A stretch of DNA of 64,000 nt from Paenibacillus zeisoli (GCF_003994465.1 NZ_RZNX01000001.1:1062915-1126914); one strand, 5' to 3'. Counted from the stretch's first letter, positions 54,607-63,772 are shown. Numbers and translations: made by a program. Notes: generated by a model not told the origin, from the letters alone.

Positions 54607-54632
54607 GAATCTTTACACCTTTTTCCTATCAG

Positions 54633-54944
54633 TTATAGTCTTCCCGCTTTTTCAGCAGGTGGGACCTTGTTCTGTTTCTTCTTCTGGCGCGCTTCTACAA
54701 AGTAACGGATCCGCACCATAAGCATTAAGCCGACGGCGACCAGCAGGCACTGGATGATCGGAAGCTTGTCGATCTGAAAGATCAGCAGCAGGAATGAGCC
54801 GATCGCCATTAATACGTACAGTATAGCTTCTTTCCAGAGCGGCAGCTTCTGCTGCGCACGGAACACCTTATTATACACATAGGCCACCAGTACAAAGATA
54901 ATCACATAGGAAATGTACGGGTGATGTGACAACCAGTCCTGCAT
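54633..54944 (-). CDS. ylaH: YlaH-like membrane protein
   Basis: A 103-aa protein with three transmembrane helices (about 9-27, 40-58 and 62-82) and a basic C-terminal tail. HPYISYVIIFVLVAYVYNKVFR resembles the YlaH-like family. It sits next to typA (ylaG), as in B. subtilis. ATG with GAGGAGGG upstream. Function unknown. Confidence 0.8.
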   Translation of the reverse strand: MQDWLSHHPYISYVIIFVLVAYVYNKVFRAQQKLPLWKEAILYVLMAIGSFLLLIFQIDKLPIIQCLLVAVGLMLMVRIRYFVEARQKKKQNKVPPAEKAGRL

Positions 54945-54979
54945 GGAACGCCCTCCTCACTAAGCCAAACGGCTGGGTA

Positions 54980-56821
54980 TTACAAGCTTGCTTGCGCGTT
55001 TTTGCGGTGTTTTTCCGCACGTTCACGTTCACTCTTATTCAAGATTTTCTTACGAATCCGGATTGATTTCGGAGTGATTTCACAATATTCATCATCATTA
55101 AGATATTCCAAAGCCTGCTCCAGTGACATGAGGCGCGGAGTCTTCATCTTAACAGTCTCTTCTTTATTCGCAGAACGAATGTTGTTAACGGCTTTTTCCT
55201 TACAGATGTTAACGACAATATCGTTATCACGTGTATGTTCACCGACGATCATACCTTCGTAAATTTCTGCACCAGGCTCAACGAAAAGAATACCGCGATC
55301 CTCAATAGACAGAATTCCGTAAAGTGTGGATACGCCGTTCTCACTCGATACGAGAACGCCTTCGTGACGACCGCCTACTTGGCCGCCATGAAGCGGTCCA
55401 TAGCTGTCAAATGCATGGTTCATAATTCCATAGCCGCGAGTCAGCGTAAGGAAATGTGTACGATATCCAATCAGACCACGAGCCGGGATTAGGAACTCAA
55501 GGCGGACTTGTCCGCTGCCGTTATTGATCATATTGACCATTTCGGCTTTGCGTGAACCCAGGCTCTCCATTACTGCGCCCATGCTCTCCTCAGGCACATC
55601 AATCATCAGGCGTTCGATCGGCTCCATCTTAGTACCATCGATCTCCCTAACGATAACTTCCGGCTTGGATACTTGAAGCTCATATCCTTCACGGCGCATA
55701 TTCTCGATAAGGATACCCAGGTGAAGCTCACCACGTCCAGATACGATAAATGCATCCGGGCTGTCTGTTTCATCTACGCGCAAAGATACGTCTGTCTCAA
55801 GTTCCTTCATGAGACGTTCACGAATTTTACGGGAGGTAACCCATTTACCTTCACGACCGGCAAAAGGACTGTTGTTAACCAAGAATGTCATTTGCAGGGT
55901 TGGCTCATCGATCTTAAGAACGGGAAGAGCTTCCGGATTGTTCGGATCTGCAATGGTCTCACCAATGTTAATATCCTTGATACCTGCAATCGCTACAATA
56001 TCACCCGCACCCGCTTCTTCAGTCTCAACGCGGCGCAGACCTTGGAAACCGAACAGCTTCTCGATGCGAGCAGATTTCTTACTTCCATCACGAGTCATGA
56101 CTGCTACCTGTTGACCTGCACGGATAATTCCGCGGTTCACACGGCCAATCGCGATACGTCCCAGATATTCGTTATAATCCATCAAAGTAACCAGGAATTG
56201 AAGAGGTTGCTCAACGTTCTCGGTTGGTGACGGAATGTGTTCAATAATAGTCTCGTACAGGGCAAGCATGTTATCATCCTGCTTCTCGGCATCCAAACTT
56301 GATGTACCATTCAATGCAGAAGCGTACACTACAGGGAACTCGAGCTGATCATCATTGGCTCCAAGCTCAATGAACAAGTCAAGAACTTCATCAATAACTT
56401 CAGCCGGACGTGCAGCTGGGCGGTCAATCTTGTTCACGACAACGATTGGAGTCAGGTTTGACTCAAGGGCTTTGCGCAATACGAATTTGGTCTGTGGCAT
56501 ACAGCCTTCATAAGCGTCAACGACGAGCAGAACGCCGTCAACCATTTTCATAATCCGTTCAACCTCACCACCGAAATCGGCGTGACCCGGAGTATCCACA
56601 ATGTTAATCAGATAATCCTTGTAAGTGATGGCCGTATTCTTCGCCAAAATGGTAATTCCACGTTCTCTCTCCAAATCGTTGGAATCCATGGCGCGCTCTT
56701 GCACGGATTCATGCTCCCGGAAAATACCGGATTGTTGAAGCAGCTTGTCGACTAGCGTAGTTTTGCCGTGGTCGACGTGGGCAATAATTGCGATATTACG
56801 AATCTGATCTCTAGAATGCAT
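54980..56821 (-). CDS. typA: TypA/BipA ribosome-associated translational GTPase
   Basis: EF-G-like GTPase that aids 50S assembly and growth under stress or cold. The 613-aa protein has G1 AHVDHGKTTL (residues 14-23), G2 RGITILAKN, G3 DTPGHADFGGEVER, G4 NKIDRP and G5 SALNG, then the beta-barrel, domain III/V elements (ESMGAVMESLGSRKAEM) and the BipA-specific C-terminal domain. ATG with GGAGAAC upstream. ylaH follows 35 bases on. Confidence 0.96.
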   Translation of the reverse strand: MHSRDQIRNIAIIAHVDHGKTTLVDKLLQQSGIFREHESVQERAMDSNDLERERGITILAKNTAITYKDYLINIVDTPGHADFGGEVERIMKMVDGVLLVVDAYEGCMPQTKFVLRKALESNLTPIVVVNKIDRPAARPAEVIDEVLDLFIELGANDDQLEFPVVYASALNGTSSLDAEKQDDNMLALYETIIEHIPSPTENVEQPLQFLVTLMDYNEYLGRIAIGRVNRGIIRAGQQVAVMTRDGSKKSARIEKLFGFQGLRRVETEEAGAGDIVAIAGIKDINIGETIADPNNPEALPVLKIDEPTLQMTFLVNNSPFAGREGKWVTSRKIRERLMKELETDVSLRVDETDSPDAFIVSGRGELHLGILIENMRREGYELQVSKPEVIVREIDGTKMEPIERLMIDVPEESMGAVMESLGSRKAEMVNMINNGSGQVRLEFLIPARGLIGYRTHFLTLTRGYGIMNHAFDSYGPLHGGQVGGRHEGVLVSSENGVSTLYGILSIEDRGILFVEPGAEIYEGMIVGEHTRDNDIVVNICKEKAVNNIRSANKEETVKMKTPRLMSLEQALEYLNDDEYCEITPKSIRIRKKILNKSERERAEKHRKNAQASL

Positions 56822-56890
56822 GGTTGTTCTCCATATCCCTTCTGGTTCTATTTAATGTTCTTTCTCCTGTGGAAAAAGTTAATCATCACA

Positions 56891-56923
56891 AAAGAAGCGC
56901 CGGATCTATTAAGGCCGACGCTT
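56891..56923 (-). terminator. Terminator after the 57-kb membrane-protein gene
   Basis: AAGCGTCGG/CCGGCGCTT stem (one wobble), followed by CTTTT on the minus strand, before typA. Confidence 0.7.
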
Positions 56924-56979
56924 GACATATCCCTTATATTATACGCTATATCGCGGATAATTCAAGAACTTCCATTCAG

Positions 56980-57474
56980 TCACCATCCGCGTCTACTTCT
57001 TCCACGCGCGGCAATTAACCAAACCCCGCCGGCAATGAGCAGAAGCGCAATCAAATAAATGATCGAGATGGACAAAAGGGTTATTCCATAGATCACAGCC
57101 GTGATCGCCGTGAGAATAATTGCAATCAGGAATACGCCCGCTGGTCTTGGAAAAGCCAGCATGTCGTATTCGAGCAATCCAATCGCGATTCCTAGAATGA
57201 ACAAAGGCCATATATAAGCGATTACGCCGGAGCCTGAAAAATTGAAAATAAAAAATAATACCCCATACACAGTGAGTATTCCGCCTGGAACGAGCAGAAC
57301 GGCTGAGCCTCTTCTTGCAAAGAACAGCAGATGAAGCAGAATGCCCGGGACAAGAAAGATTAACGGCCAGAGCGTGAAGCCAAGAAAACTGAATACTCCC
57401 CATTTCCCTAGAAGAATAACAATACCCGCTGCTAGAATAAATATCCCGGTAACCAGCTTATTGTTCTCCGACAT
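56980..57474 (-). CDS. Polytopic membrane protein, LiaF-N/DUF5668-like
   Basis: A 164-aa protein with about six hydrophobic helices and an Arg-rich tail (RGRSRRGW). The opening LVTGIFILAAGIVILLGKWGVFSFLGFTLWPLIFLVPGI is typical of small proteins with LiaI/LiaF-type transmembrane regions, linked to envelope-stress modules. No two-component genes adjoin, so a Lia-like role is only a suggestion. The ATG at 57474 has AAGGTGAG upstream. Confidence 0.65.
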   Translation of the reverse strand: MSENNKLVTGIFILAAGIVILLGKWGVFSFLGFTLWPLIFLVPGILLHLLFFARRGSAVLLVPGGILTVYGVLFFIFNFSGSGVIAYIWPLFILGIAIGLLEYDMLAFPRPAGVFLIAIILTAITAVIYGITLLSISIIYLIALLLIAGGVWLIAARGRSRRGW

Positions 57475-57608
57475 TCCATCACTCACCTTCCACAAAATTC
57501 CTTGTTAAGACAAGCCGCTGCAATAAGCGACATGGTCTTACTCTTAGTTTAATGGAATGATACAAAAAATTCCACTCTTTGCCTCGTCTCCCTCTGCAAA
57601 TATAAGGC

Positions 57609-57631
57609 AAAAAGGCCGGCGGATGCCGACC
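57609..57631 (-). terminator. Terminator after the first terC gene
   Basis: GGTCGGC-ATCC-GCCGGCC stem followed by TTTTT on the minus strand. Confidence 0.85.
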
Positions 57632-57647
57632 TCTAATTTTTGAAATA

Positions 57648-58307
57648 TTAAGCTTTGTTCTGACCTAATTTCTTGAACCAACCGACCATTATTACAATCC
57701 CGGCAAGGAAGACCGGAACGAAGTTGATCATCACCGGAATGATGGACTCCAGCAGCGGACCCACTTTAGGATCATGCAGCAGCATTTTCCCAGCCGTATA
57801 AGCAAGAATTCCAGCGCCCAAATAAACCAGCAGTGGATATTTATGCAGCCAATCGGCAATCAAATTGCTTCCCCACACGACGATCGGGATACTGATCGCT
57901 ATTCCCATCACGAGGATAGCCAGATCACCGTTAGCGAGTGCCGCGATAGCGAGAACATTATCAAGACTCATAATGAAATCGGCGGCAAGGATCGTCTGAA
58001 TTGATTTCCAGAGCGTCGTCCCTCCCCTAACGGAAGAATCACCATCATGCTCAAGCAGCAGCTTGAATGCAATATAGAGCAGCATAATGCCGCCTATCCC
58101 TTGAATCAGGGGAATTTGAAGCAGAATGACAGCAATCCAGGTCAAAATAATTCTTAGCAATACTGCCCCTATAGCACCAAGCCACACGGCCTGTTTCCTT
58201 TGTTTAAGAGGCAGGTTCTTGCTTGCAAGTGCAATGACAACAGCATTATCACCACTTAAAACAAGGTTAACCATAAGTATTTCACCAAGCAGCACCAGCG
58301 GTTCCAC
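57648..58307 (-). CDS. TerC-family membrane protein (YjbE-like), copy 1
   Basis: A 219-aa protein with seven or so helices. The metal-site motif NLVLSGDNAVVIALA opens it and MSLDNVLAIAALANGD recurs mid-protein, the two-fold acidic pattern of TerC transporters, some of which export manganese or metallate secreted enzymes. I choose GTG 58307, six bases after GGGAGGG; the ATG at 58313 directly abuts that site. Divergent from copy 2. Confidence 0.85.
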   Translation of the reverse strand: MEPLVLLGEILMVNLVLSGDNAVVIALASKNLPLKQRKQAVWLGAIGAVLLRIILTWIAVILLQIPLIQGIGGIMLLYIAFKLLLEHDGDSSVRGGTTLWKSIQTILAADFIMSLDNVLAIAALANGDLAILVMGIAISIPIVVWGSNLIADWLHKYPLLVYLGAGILAYTAGKMLLHDPKVGPLLESIIPVMINFVPVFLAGIVIMVGWFKKLGQNKA

Positions 58308-58470
58308 GCACATCCCTCCCCTACTTATTTATGCATGGAATAGCCAAGCTATTCCTAAGGCTTTTCCTAGGAGCTCGATGTTAATTTCGTCAATCATTCT
58401 ATGTAGGACTAGACAAATGAAACGTTTTGGTTAATAAATACGTATATAACACCGAAGGAAGTGACCTAAG

Positions 58471-59175
58471 TTGGAATTGTTCAGTGCAGCATTTTTTGTC
58501 TCTTTGATTAACATTATTTTTATCGATCTGATTCTGGCAGGGGATAATGCCATTGTTATTGGTATGGCAGCAAGAAAGCTTCCGCAGAAAGTACAGAAGA
58601 AAGCAATCTTTTACGGGACAGGCGGGGCAGTTCTGCTTCGGATACTGGCTACCCTCGTTGTGGTATGGCTTCTGAATATTCCTTGGCTTCTGGCCGTTGG
58701 CGGAGCCCTGCTAATCTTTATCTCGTACAAAGTGCTGACGGATGATGGGGATCACGATTCAGTCAAGGCTGAAAGTTCGCTTTGGCCGGCTGTCCGTACG
58801 ATTGTAATTGCTGATGCGGCTATGGGACTTGATAATGTGATTGCGGTGGCAGGAGCTTCAGGCCAGCATATGATTCTGGTCGTTATCGGACTTCTAATCA
58901 GCGTACCCATTGTCGTATGGGGCAGTACTCTGTTCATCAAACTACTTAATTCGTTCCCTTGGATCGCTTATGTAGGTGCGGCTGTTCTTGCTTATACTGC
59001 GGCCCACATGATTACGACAGAGCCCAAGCTGGCTTCCCTATTTAAGGACAAGCCTATGGTGAGCATTCCCTTTATTATTATCATTGTTGTCGGTGTTCTA
59101 CTTCTTGGGCATCTTAAGAAGAAGCAGAATCAGCGTTCGGGCGGAAAGAAGACTCACCCCGCCACTCACTCTTAA
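58471..59175 (+). CDS. TerC-family membrane protein, copy 2
   Basis: A 234-aa paralog of the divergent gene, with IDLILAGDNAIVIGMAARKL and MGLDNVIAVAGASGQ in the equivalent places and a basic C-terminal tail. TTG start with GGAAGTGA upstream. The 163-base divergent gap should hold both promoters. I do not see the yybP-ykoY manganese riboswitch that precedes some terC genes. Confidence 0.86.
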   Translation: MELFSAAFFVSLINIIFIDLILAGDNAIVIGMAARKLPQKVQKKAIFYGTGGAVLLRILATLVVVWLLNIPWLLAVGGALLIFISYKVLTDDGDHDSVKAESSLWPAVRTIVIADAAMGLDNVIAVAGASGQHMILVVIGLLISVPIVVWGSTLFIKLLNSFPWIAYVGAAVLAYTAAHMITTEPKLASLFKDKPMVSIPFIIIIVVGVLLLGHLKKKQNQRSGGKKTHPATHS

Positions 59176-59202
59176 GATTCACAGCTGAACGATGAAAAAG
59201 GA

Positions 59203-59237
59203 AAAAGGAGCTTCCCTTTGCGGAAAGCTCCTTTTCT
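59203..59237 (+). terminator. Terminator after the second terC gene
   Basis: AAAGGAGCTT(C)CC / GGAAAGCTCCTTT stem followed by TCTTGT. It is A-rich before the stem, so it may also act for thiI on the minus strand. Confidence 0.75.
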
Positions 59238-59304
59238 TGTTTGGAAAGCTGCTCGTTGGAGAAATTCAATTTACTTCGTGTAAGAAAGGAAGCTCTTTCG
59301 TCAT

Positions 59305-60537
59305 TTAGAACCAGTCTTCCTGTATTACTTCCTCGCCCTCGTTAAATGGAGGCTGCACTCCCGGTCGAAGCACCATGGTTCTTGTACCTACAATCGCAGC
59401 TTCAATCTCCTGGGTAAGCTCGGGAGAGGTTGCTTCGATCTTCTGTATAATCCGCAGATTCGGATTGGTTGAAGGCGACTTAGGCACAAACAAACTGCAG
59501 CAGTCCTCAAAAGGAAGAATGGATAAATCATAAGTGCCGATCTCCTGTGACAGCTGGATAATATCGGGCTTATCCATCATGATCAAGGGTCTCAGCAAAG
59601 GGAGCTCCGTGGCCCGTCCAATGACGTTCATGCTGGGCAAGGTCTGACTCGCCACCTGTCCTAGACTGTCGCCCGTGACCAGAGCTAGGGCGCCGTTCTG
59701 CTCCGCCAGTGCAGAAGCGATCTTCAGCATCGCTCGCCGCATTAACGTAATCATCAGACTATCCTGCTTAGCCTTGGTCAGCAAGGTCTGTACCTCTGTA
59801 AAAGGAACCAGATGCAGCTTGACCTCCCCTGAATAGGTGGATAAGACATGCGCCAACCTTATAACCTTCTCTTCCGCCTTCTTGCTTGTGAACGGATAGC
59901 TGTGAAAATGAATACACTCAATTTCAAGTCCTCTTCGCATCGCAGACCATCCTGCTACAGGGCTGTCGATTCCTCCAGATAACAAGAGCATGGCTTTCCC
60001 GTTCGTGCCAAGAGGGTACCCGCCGGCTCCTGGTATAACTTCACTGAAGAGATACGTTTGATCCTCCCGAATTTCTACCCTCAGCTCAATTTGTGGGTTA
60101 TGGACATCCACTTTAAGCGAAGGAAGCTCCCGCAGCAAGGGGCCGCTTACCAGCCTATTCATCTCATGAGAGGAATGAGGAAAGTCCTTCCACACTCTTC
60201 GGGCATTTACCTTAAAGGTTGTGCCTTCAGGCAGTGTCTGACTGCCCATAAAAGAGGCTGCGGTGTGCAGTATGGCTTCCAGTTCCGAAGCTACTGCAAC
60301 TACCGGGCTGATTGAGGCGATACCAAATACCTTCTTCAGCTCCTTAATTACCGCCGGAGCAGATTCTCCGCCAAGCATAATATAAAATCTCCCATATTCC
60401 TTGCGCACCGATGCGCGGGGGAAAGCTTCAAGTATCGTAAGTACGTGGGCCATGGCCGCTTTCTCGAACCGCTTGCGGTTCTTGCCTTTGATGGCCATTT
60501 CACCGAAACGCATGAGCAATAAATCATAAGTCATCAT
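59305..60537 (-). CDS. thiI: ThiI, tRNA uridine 4-sulfurtransferase
   Basis: Makes 4-thiouridine at tRNA position 8 and supports thiazole synthesis for thiamine. The 410-aa protein has an N-terminal ferredoxin-like domain, a THUMP domain (about 60-165) and an ATP-pyrophosphatase domain with the PP-loop SGGIDS (187-192). FEDCCSLFVP holds conserved cysteines. The rhodanese domain of E. coli ThiI is absent, as in Bacilli, so sulphur should come straight from the neighbouring cysteine desulfurase. ATG seven bases past the desulfurase gene. Confidence 0.95.
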   Translation of the reverse strand: MMTYDLLLMRFGEMAIKGKNRKRFEKAAMAHVLTILEAFPRASVRKEYGRFYIMLGGESAPAVIKELKKVFGIASISPVVAVASELEAILHTAASFMGSQTLPEGTTFKVNARRVWKDFPHSSHEMNRLVSGPLLRELPSLKVDVHNPQIELRVEIREDQTYLFSEVIPGAGGYPLGTNGKAMLLLSGGIDSPVAGWSAMRRGLEIECIHFHSYPFTSKKAEEKVIRLAHVLSTYSGEVKLHLVPFTEVQTLLTKAKQDSLMITLMRRAMLKIASALAEQNGALALVTGDSLGQVASQTLPSMNVIGRATELPLLRPLIMMDKPDIIQLSQEIGTYDLSILPFEDCCSLFVPKSPSTNPNLRIIQKIEATSPELTQEIEAAIVGTRTMVLRPGVQPPFNEGEEVIQEDWF

Positions 60538-60543
60538 GAATAA

Positions 60544-61695
60544 TTAATGTCCACCTTTCAAATGACGGAGCCTGCTTACCGCTTTATTAAGCGAGGCGAG
60601 CAGAAGCTCAATATGCTGCTCTGTATGTTCCTCACCCAGGCTAACCCGAATCCCGCTTGAAGCGGCAGCTTCACTAGCTCCCATGGCCAGTAGAATACGG
60701 CTTGGCTCGGCAGCTTTGGAGGAGCAGGCAGACTTCGTGGAGACCATAAGTCCATCCTCCTCCAGCATATGAAGCACCGCTTCGGCCTTCATTCCAGGAA
60801 GAGAAAAGCTGATAATATGAGGGGCAGAACCTTCTAAAGATGAATGGAGGATCACCTCCGGTATTTCGATTAAGCCTTCAATGAACTGCTTGCGAAGCGC
60901 GTTCAGCTTAAGCATTCTGGCTTGTACTCCAACACCTGCAAGGCGAACCGCTTTGGCCATTCCCACCACGCTTGGTACATTCTCAGTACCGGAGCGCATC
61001 CCTCTCTCCTGGCCGCCACCTGCCAGCAGCGGGAATAATGACACGCCTTCTTTTACATAGAGAAGACCTGTTCCCTTGGGACCTCTGATTTTGTGGGCAG
61101 ACAAGCTGTACAGGTCAATTCCACTCTCTTTCAGAGAAATAGGCACCTTCCCATAACCTTGTACACCATCGACATGAAAAAGCACTTTAGGCTGTGTTGC
61201 CATAAGTTGCAAGCCTATTACTTCAATCGGCTGAACACTGCCCGTTTCATTGTTGACATGCATAATCGAGACCATTATCGTCTCAGGACGGATCGCATCC
61301 ATAACTTCCTCGGCTGTGACTTTTCCCTCCCCATTTACAGGCAGAAAAGTAACATCAAAACCCAGGACCTGAAGCTGCTTGGCACATTCATATACTGAAG
61401 GATGCTCAATTGCCGTCGTAATAATATGATTACCTCTATTTCTATATTGTAGCGCCGCTCCCTTGAGAGCCAGATTGTTGCTCTCTGTGGCCCCTGAAGT
61501 GAATATAATCTCGGCGCTCTGTACGCCAAGAGAGGCCGCGCATACTTCTCGGGCTCTTCTCAGCAGTTTGTCGCTGTCCTCTCCAAGACGATGAAGCGAA
61601 GACGGGTTCCCATAATGTCTGGTCATCACTTCATTCACCGTGCGGAGAACTTCTTCGCTTGGCGGGGTAGTTGCGGCATGGTCAAAATAAATCAT
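60544..61695 (-). CDS. Cysteine desulfurase (NifZ/IscS-type) paired with ThiI
   Basis: PLP enzyme that releases sulphur from cysteine as a persulfide. The 383-aa protein has MIYFDHAATTPP at the N-terminus, EHPSVYE, HVDGVQGYG, Schiff-base K202 in SAHKIRGPKG, and persulfide C324 in STKSACSSK. It corresponds to B. subtilis nifZ, which serves ThiI specifically. ThiI follows within seven bases, so a dedicated sulphur relay is likely. Confidence 0.93.
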   Translation of the reverse strand: MIYFDHAATTPPSEEVLRTVNEVMTRHYGNPSSLHRLGEDSDKLLRRAREVCAASLGVQSAEIIFTSGATESNNLALKGAALQYRNRGNHIITTAIEHPSVYECAKQLQVLGFDVTFLPVNGEGKVTAEEVMDAIRPETIMVSIMHVNNETGSVQPIEVIGLQLMATQPKVLFHVDGVQGYGKVPISLKESGIDLYSLSAHKIRGPKGTGLLYVKEGVSLFPLLAGGGQERGMRSGTENVPSVVGMAKAVRLAGVGVQARMLKLNALRKQFIEGLIEIPEVILHSSLEGSAPHIISFSLPGMKAEAVLHMLEEDGLMVSTKSACSSKAAEPSRILLAMGASEAAASSGIRVSLGEEHTEQHIELLLASLNKAVSRLRHLKGGH

Positions 61696-61753
61696 TGGTA
61701 TCCCCCCCTCTTTTCATTGTAACAGATTTCTGTCCAGCGCTTAAAAAAGCAGC

Positions 61754-61782
61754 AAAAAAGCGTTCCACAGAAGTAGAACGCT
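61754..61782 (-). terminator. Terminator after the lytic transglycosylase gene
   Basis: AGCGTTC/GAACGCT stem followed by six T on the minus strand, 15 bases past the stop. Confidence 0.8.
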
Positions 61783-61796
61783 CCATATCTTAAATC

Positions 61797-62573
61797 TTAC
61801 ACCTCGTACTTTGCACGAGCCCGGTCGATTTTGGTTACATATTTCTGTGTCTCCACAGGAAGTAAATGAAGCTTCTCCATCAGTTCCTTGTCGTTGGAGA
61901 TTCCCAGCTTCTTCAAGGTGCCAGGTCCGGCATTATACGCGGCCATAGCAGTGCTGATATTCCCGTCATAACGTTTGAGCTGATAGGAGATATATTTGGT
62001 TCCCCCATCTATATTCTGCGCGGGATCGAAGGAATTACTGACCCCTAGCCCTTGAGCTGTGCCGTCCATTAATTGCATTAAGCCCTTAGCTCCTGCAGAG
62101 GATAAGGAGTTCGGATCAAAGGATGACTCGGTATCAATGACGGCCTTAATCAGGGATTCAGGCACCCCGTAATCCCGGCTTGCCTTGCTGATTAAATCAT
62201 TATAATCCGTCGGCTTGGAGCTGTGATTATCACTATGATGCGGAATTAGTGCAGGAGTAGACTGTACTCCAGTGCCGGAATCAATAGATGCTGCTGAATT
62301 AGATGATTCATTGGTTCCTTCGGTATTTGCTTTCATTAGCTGCCATAGCTGGCCATTCACGTTAATGGTCTGTCCCAGGCTTAAAGCGGAGGAATAATCG
62401 TTCTCTGAGGCCGCTGTCGAATCGGACTGCATAAGCTGCTGAAGCACCAAATTAAAAGCGGAATCACTTCCGCCTGTAGATGAAGTATTCTGAAGGGCAG
62501 TACCCTGTAAATCGATTCCGCTCATGAGCTGAAGGTCAATCAACTGCTTAGCGGTACGCGGATCTATTTGCAT
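61797..62573 (-). CDS. SLT-domain lytic transglycosylase (YjbJ-like)
   Basis: Cleaves peptidoglycan glycan chains with 1,6-anhydro-MurNAc formation. The 258-aa protein has a Ser/Thr/Asn-rich N-terminal 120 residues without an evident signal peptide, then the SLT domain (about 125-235) with catalytic E149 (VIDTESSFDP), GAKGLMQLMDGTAQGLGV and AMAAYNAGPGTLKKLG. ATG with AGAGGAGC upstream. Lack of a classical signal sequence suggests alternative export or a missed feature; similar N-termini occur in Bacillus YjbJ. Confidence 0.88.
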   Translation of the reverse strand: MQIDPRTAKQLIDLQLMSGIDLQGTALQNTSSTGGSDSAFNLVLQQLMQSDSTAASENDYSSALSLGQTINVNGQLWQLMKANTEGTNESSNSAASIDSGTGVQSTPALIPHHSDNHSSKPTDYNDLISKASRDYGVPESLIKAVIDTESSFDPNSLSSAGAKGLMQLMDGTAQGLGVSNSFDPAQNIDGGTKYISYQLKRYDGNISTAMAAYNAGPGTLKKLGISNDKELMEKLHLLPVETQKYVTKIDRARAKYEV

Positions 62574-62650
62574 GTATTGCAGCTCCTCTTTTTTCCAAGT
62601 CGTTCTCTTTCATTGTACATGCCTATTAGGCGGATAACCAGTATTTGGGC

Positions 62651-62692
62651 AAAAAAACAGGCCCTATCCTATATATCGGACAGGGCCTGTTA
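62651..62692 (-). terminator. Terminator after the Ser/Thr-repeat gene
   Basis: AACAGGCCCTGTCC/GGATAGGGCCTGTT stem followed by seven T on the minus strand. Confidence 0.88.
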
Positions 62693-62719
62693 AATATTGA
62701 GAGTAATTCTAAAATTTCT

Positions 62720-63442
62720 TTAACGTGTGAACGGAATCAGAACGAAATAGCTCAGGGTTGCAATAATGCCTAGGCCAGCTGCCCATGCACCCGAAGTTCT
62801 TTTCCCCTGGCTGTATGCATAGAACCCGAGGATAGCAGCAATTGGACCAAGGATAATGGACCACATGAACATGGATGCGATACCCAACGCTACACCTACA
62901 TATCCAGCAGTACGACCTGAAGTGGATTCAGTGGATGATTGAGCTTTATCATCGCTGCGCACAGTCCGTGCACCCGTATAACCAGCTTGCGGCGTCACCT
63001 CAGATGCATATTCCTCTTGATGAGTTCTGCGCGGATAATCAACTCGATTGTTGAATTGGCTGGAAGTTCCCTGAGTTGATGATGTCGAGTACCGTGTTGA
63101 AGAGGTAGACGACGTTGATGGTGATGATGATATTGATGACGTCGATGGTGAATATGATGTTGATGATGTTGATGATGTTGATGATGTTGATGATGTTGAC
63201 GACGTTGATGGTGAAGACGATGTTGATGACGTTGACGACGTCGATGGTGATGACGTTGGTGATGACGTTGACGACGCTGACGAAGGATACGTTGAAGATG
63301 TTGATGGTATTGATTGCGTTGAATGTGTGTCATGCGACGAATACGTTGACGGGGTTGATGAAGTTGATGATGTTGTCGGTGTAGATGATGTCAATTGGGC
63401 TGATCGCTGATCATCTTTGACGTCTTTTGGATATTCACTCAT
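62720..63442 (-). CDS. Ser/Thr-repeat protein with a DUF4190-like membrane domain
   Basis: A 240-aa protein. Residues 15-130 are almost only Ser, Thr and Pro in TSS-type repeats. A charged spacer (130-175) follows, then two transmembrane helices (about 180-235: GYVGVALGIASMFMWSIILGPIAAILGFYAYSQGKRTSGAWAAGLG), which resemble DUF4190. No signal peptide, so the Ser/Thr tail may be cytoplasmic or exposed depending on topology. The ATG at 63442 has CGGAGG upstream. Function unknown. Confidence 0.75.
   Translation of the reverse strand: MSEYPKDVKDDQRSAQLTSSTPTTSSTSSTPSTYSSHDTHSTQSIPSTSSTYPSSASSTSSPTSSPSTSSTSSTSSSPSTSSTSSTSSTSSTSSTSYSPSTSSISSSPSTSSTSSTRYSTSSTQGTSSQFNNRVDYPRRTHQEEYASEVTPQAGYTGARTVRSDDKAQSSTESTSGRTAGYVGVALGIASMFMWSIILGPIAAILGFYAYSQGKRTSGAWAAGLGIIATLSYFVLIPFTR
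63052..63385. repeat. Low-complexity coding repeat with a 9-bp tandem core
   Basis: Simple repeats on the plus strand built from GATGTTGAT and near variants. Six consecutive 9-bp units stand at 63156-63209. They encode Ser-Ser-Thr on the minus strand. Slippage by one unit keeps the reading frame. Confidence 0.9.
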
Positions 63443-63468
63443 GGTGCACACCTCCGAGAATGGTCAGT

Positions 63469-63702
63469 TTAGGACGATTTCGACTTCGGCTTGAACGTAT
63501 GACAGCAGGTCGACGCGGAAGAACGGGCTGCGTCTTGATGGTCTGTGTCAAACGTCTCCCCAGCATACTCCTCGCGGTAGCTTGCAGTGGCATGCTGATC
63601 AATGTCAATCATGATTAAATCAGCTTTGCAGACGTTTTTTTCACCCCAATAATGACAGTTAGAGACACTGCACTTCACTACGGGTTTCTCGCCATTTGGC
63701 AT
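63469..63702 (-). CDS. DUF1540 cysteine-motif protein
   Basis: A 77-aa protein opening with PVVKCSVSNCHYWGEKNVCKAD, the DUF1540 core, and a second Cys pair near the end (STCCHTFKP), possibly metal binding. Families like this are common in spore formers and have no known role. The ATG at 63702 has GAGGTGA upstream. It lies 26 bases before the Ser/Thr-repeat gene in the same direction. Confidence 0.85.
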   Translation of the reverse strand: MPNGEKPVVKCSVSNCHYWGEKNVCKADLIMIDIDQHATASYREEYAGETFDTDHQDAARSSASTCCHTFKPKSKSS

Positions 63703-63772
63703 GTTTATCACCTCAGGTACATTTTCTCCTCAGGCCTGACCCCCTATACAGAGGGGGTGCTGTCAATTCACA

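Noticed and set aside
58308..58470. yybP-ykoY manganese riboswitch before a terC gene
   Set aside because: The gap is short and I could not find the conserved GGGGAGUA-type core or a paired terminator.
63052..63385. Repeat cluster resembling a CRISPR or minisatellite
   Set aside because: Units are 9 bp, contiguous, without unique spacers, and are explained as Ser/Thr codons of the minus-strand gene. Open frames on the other strands here (Met-rich or His/Gln-rich) are artefacts of the repeat.
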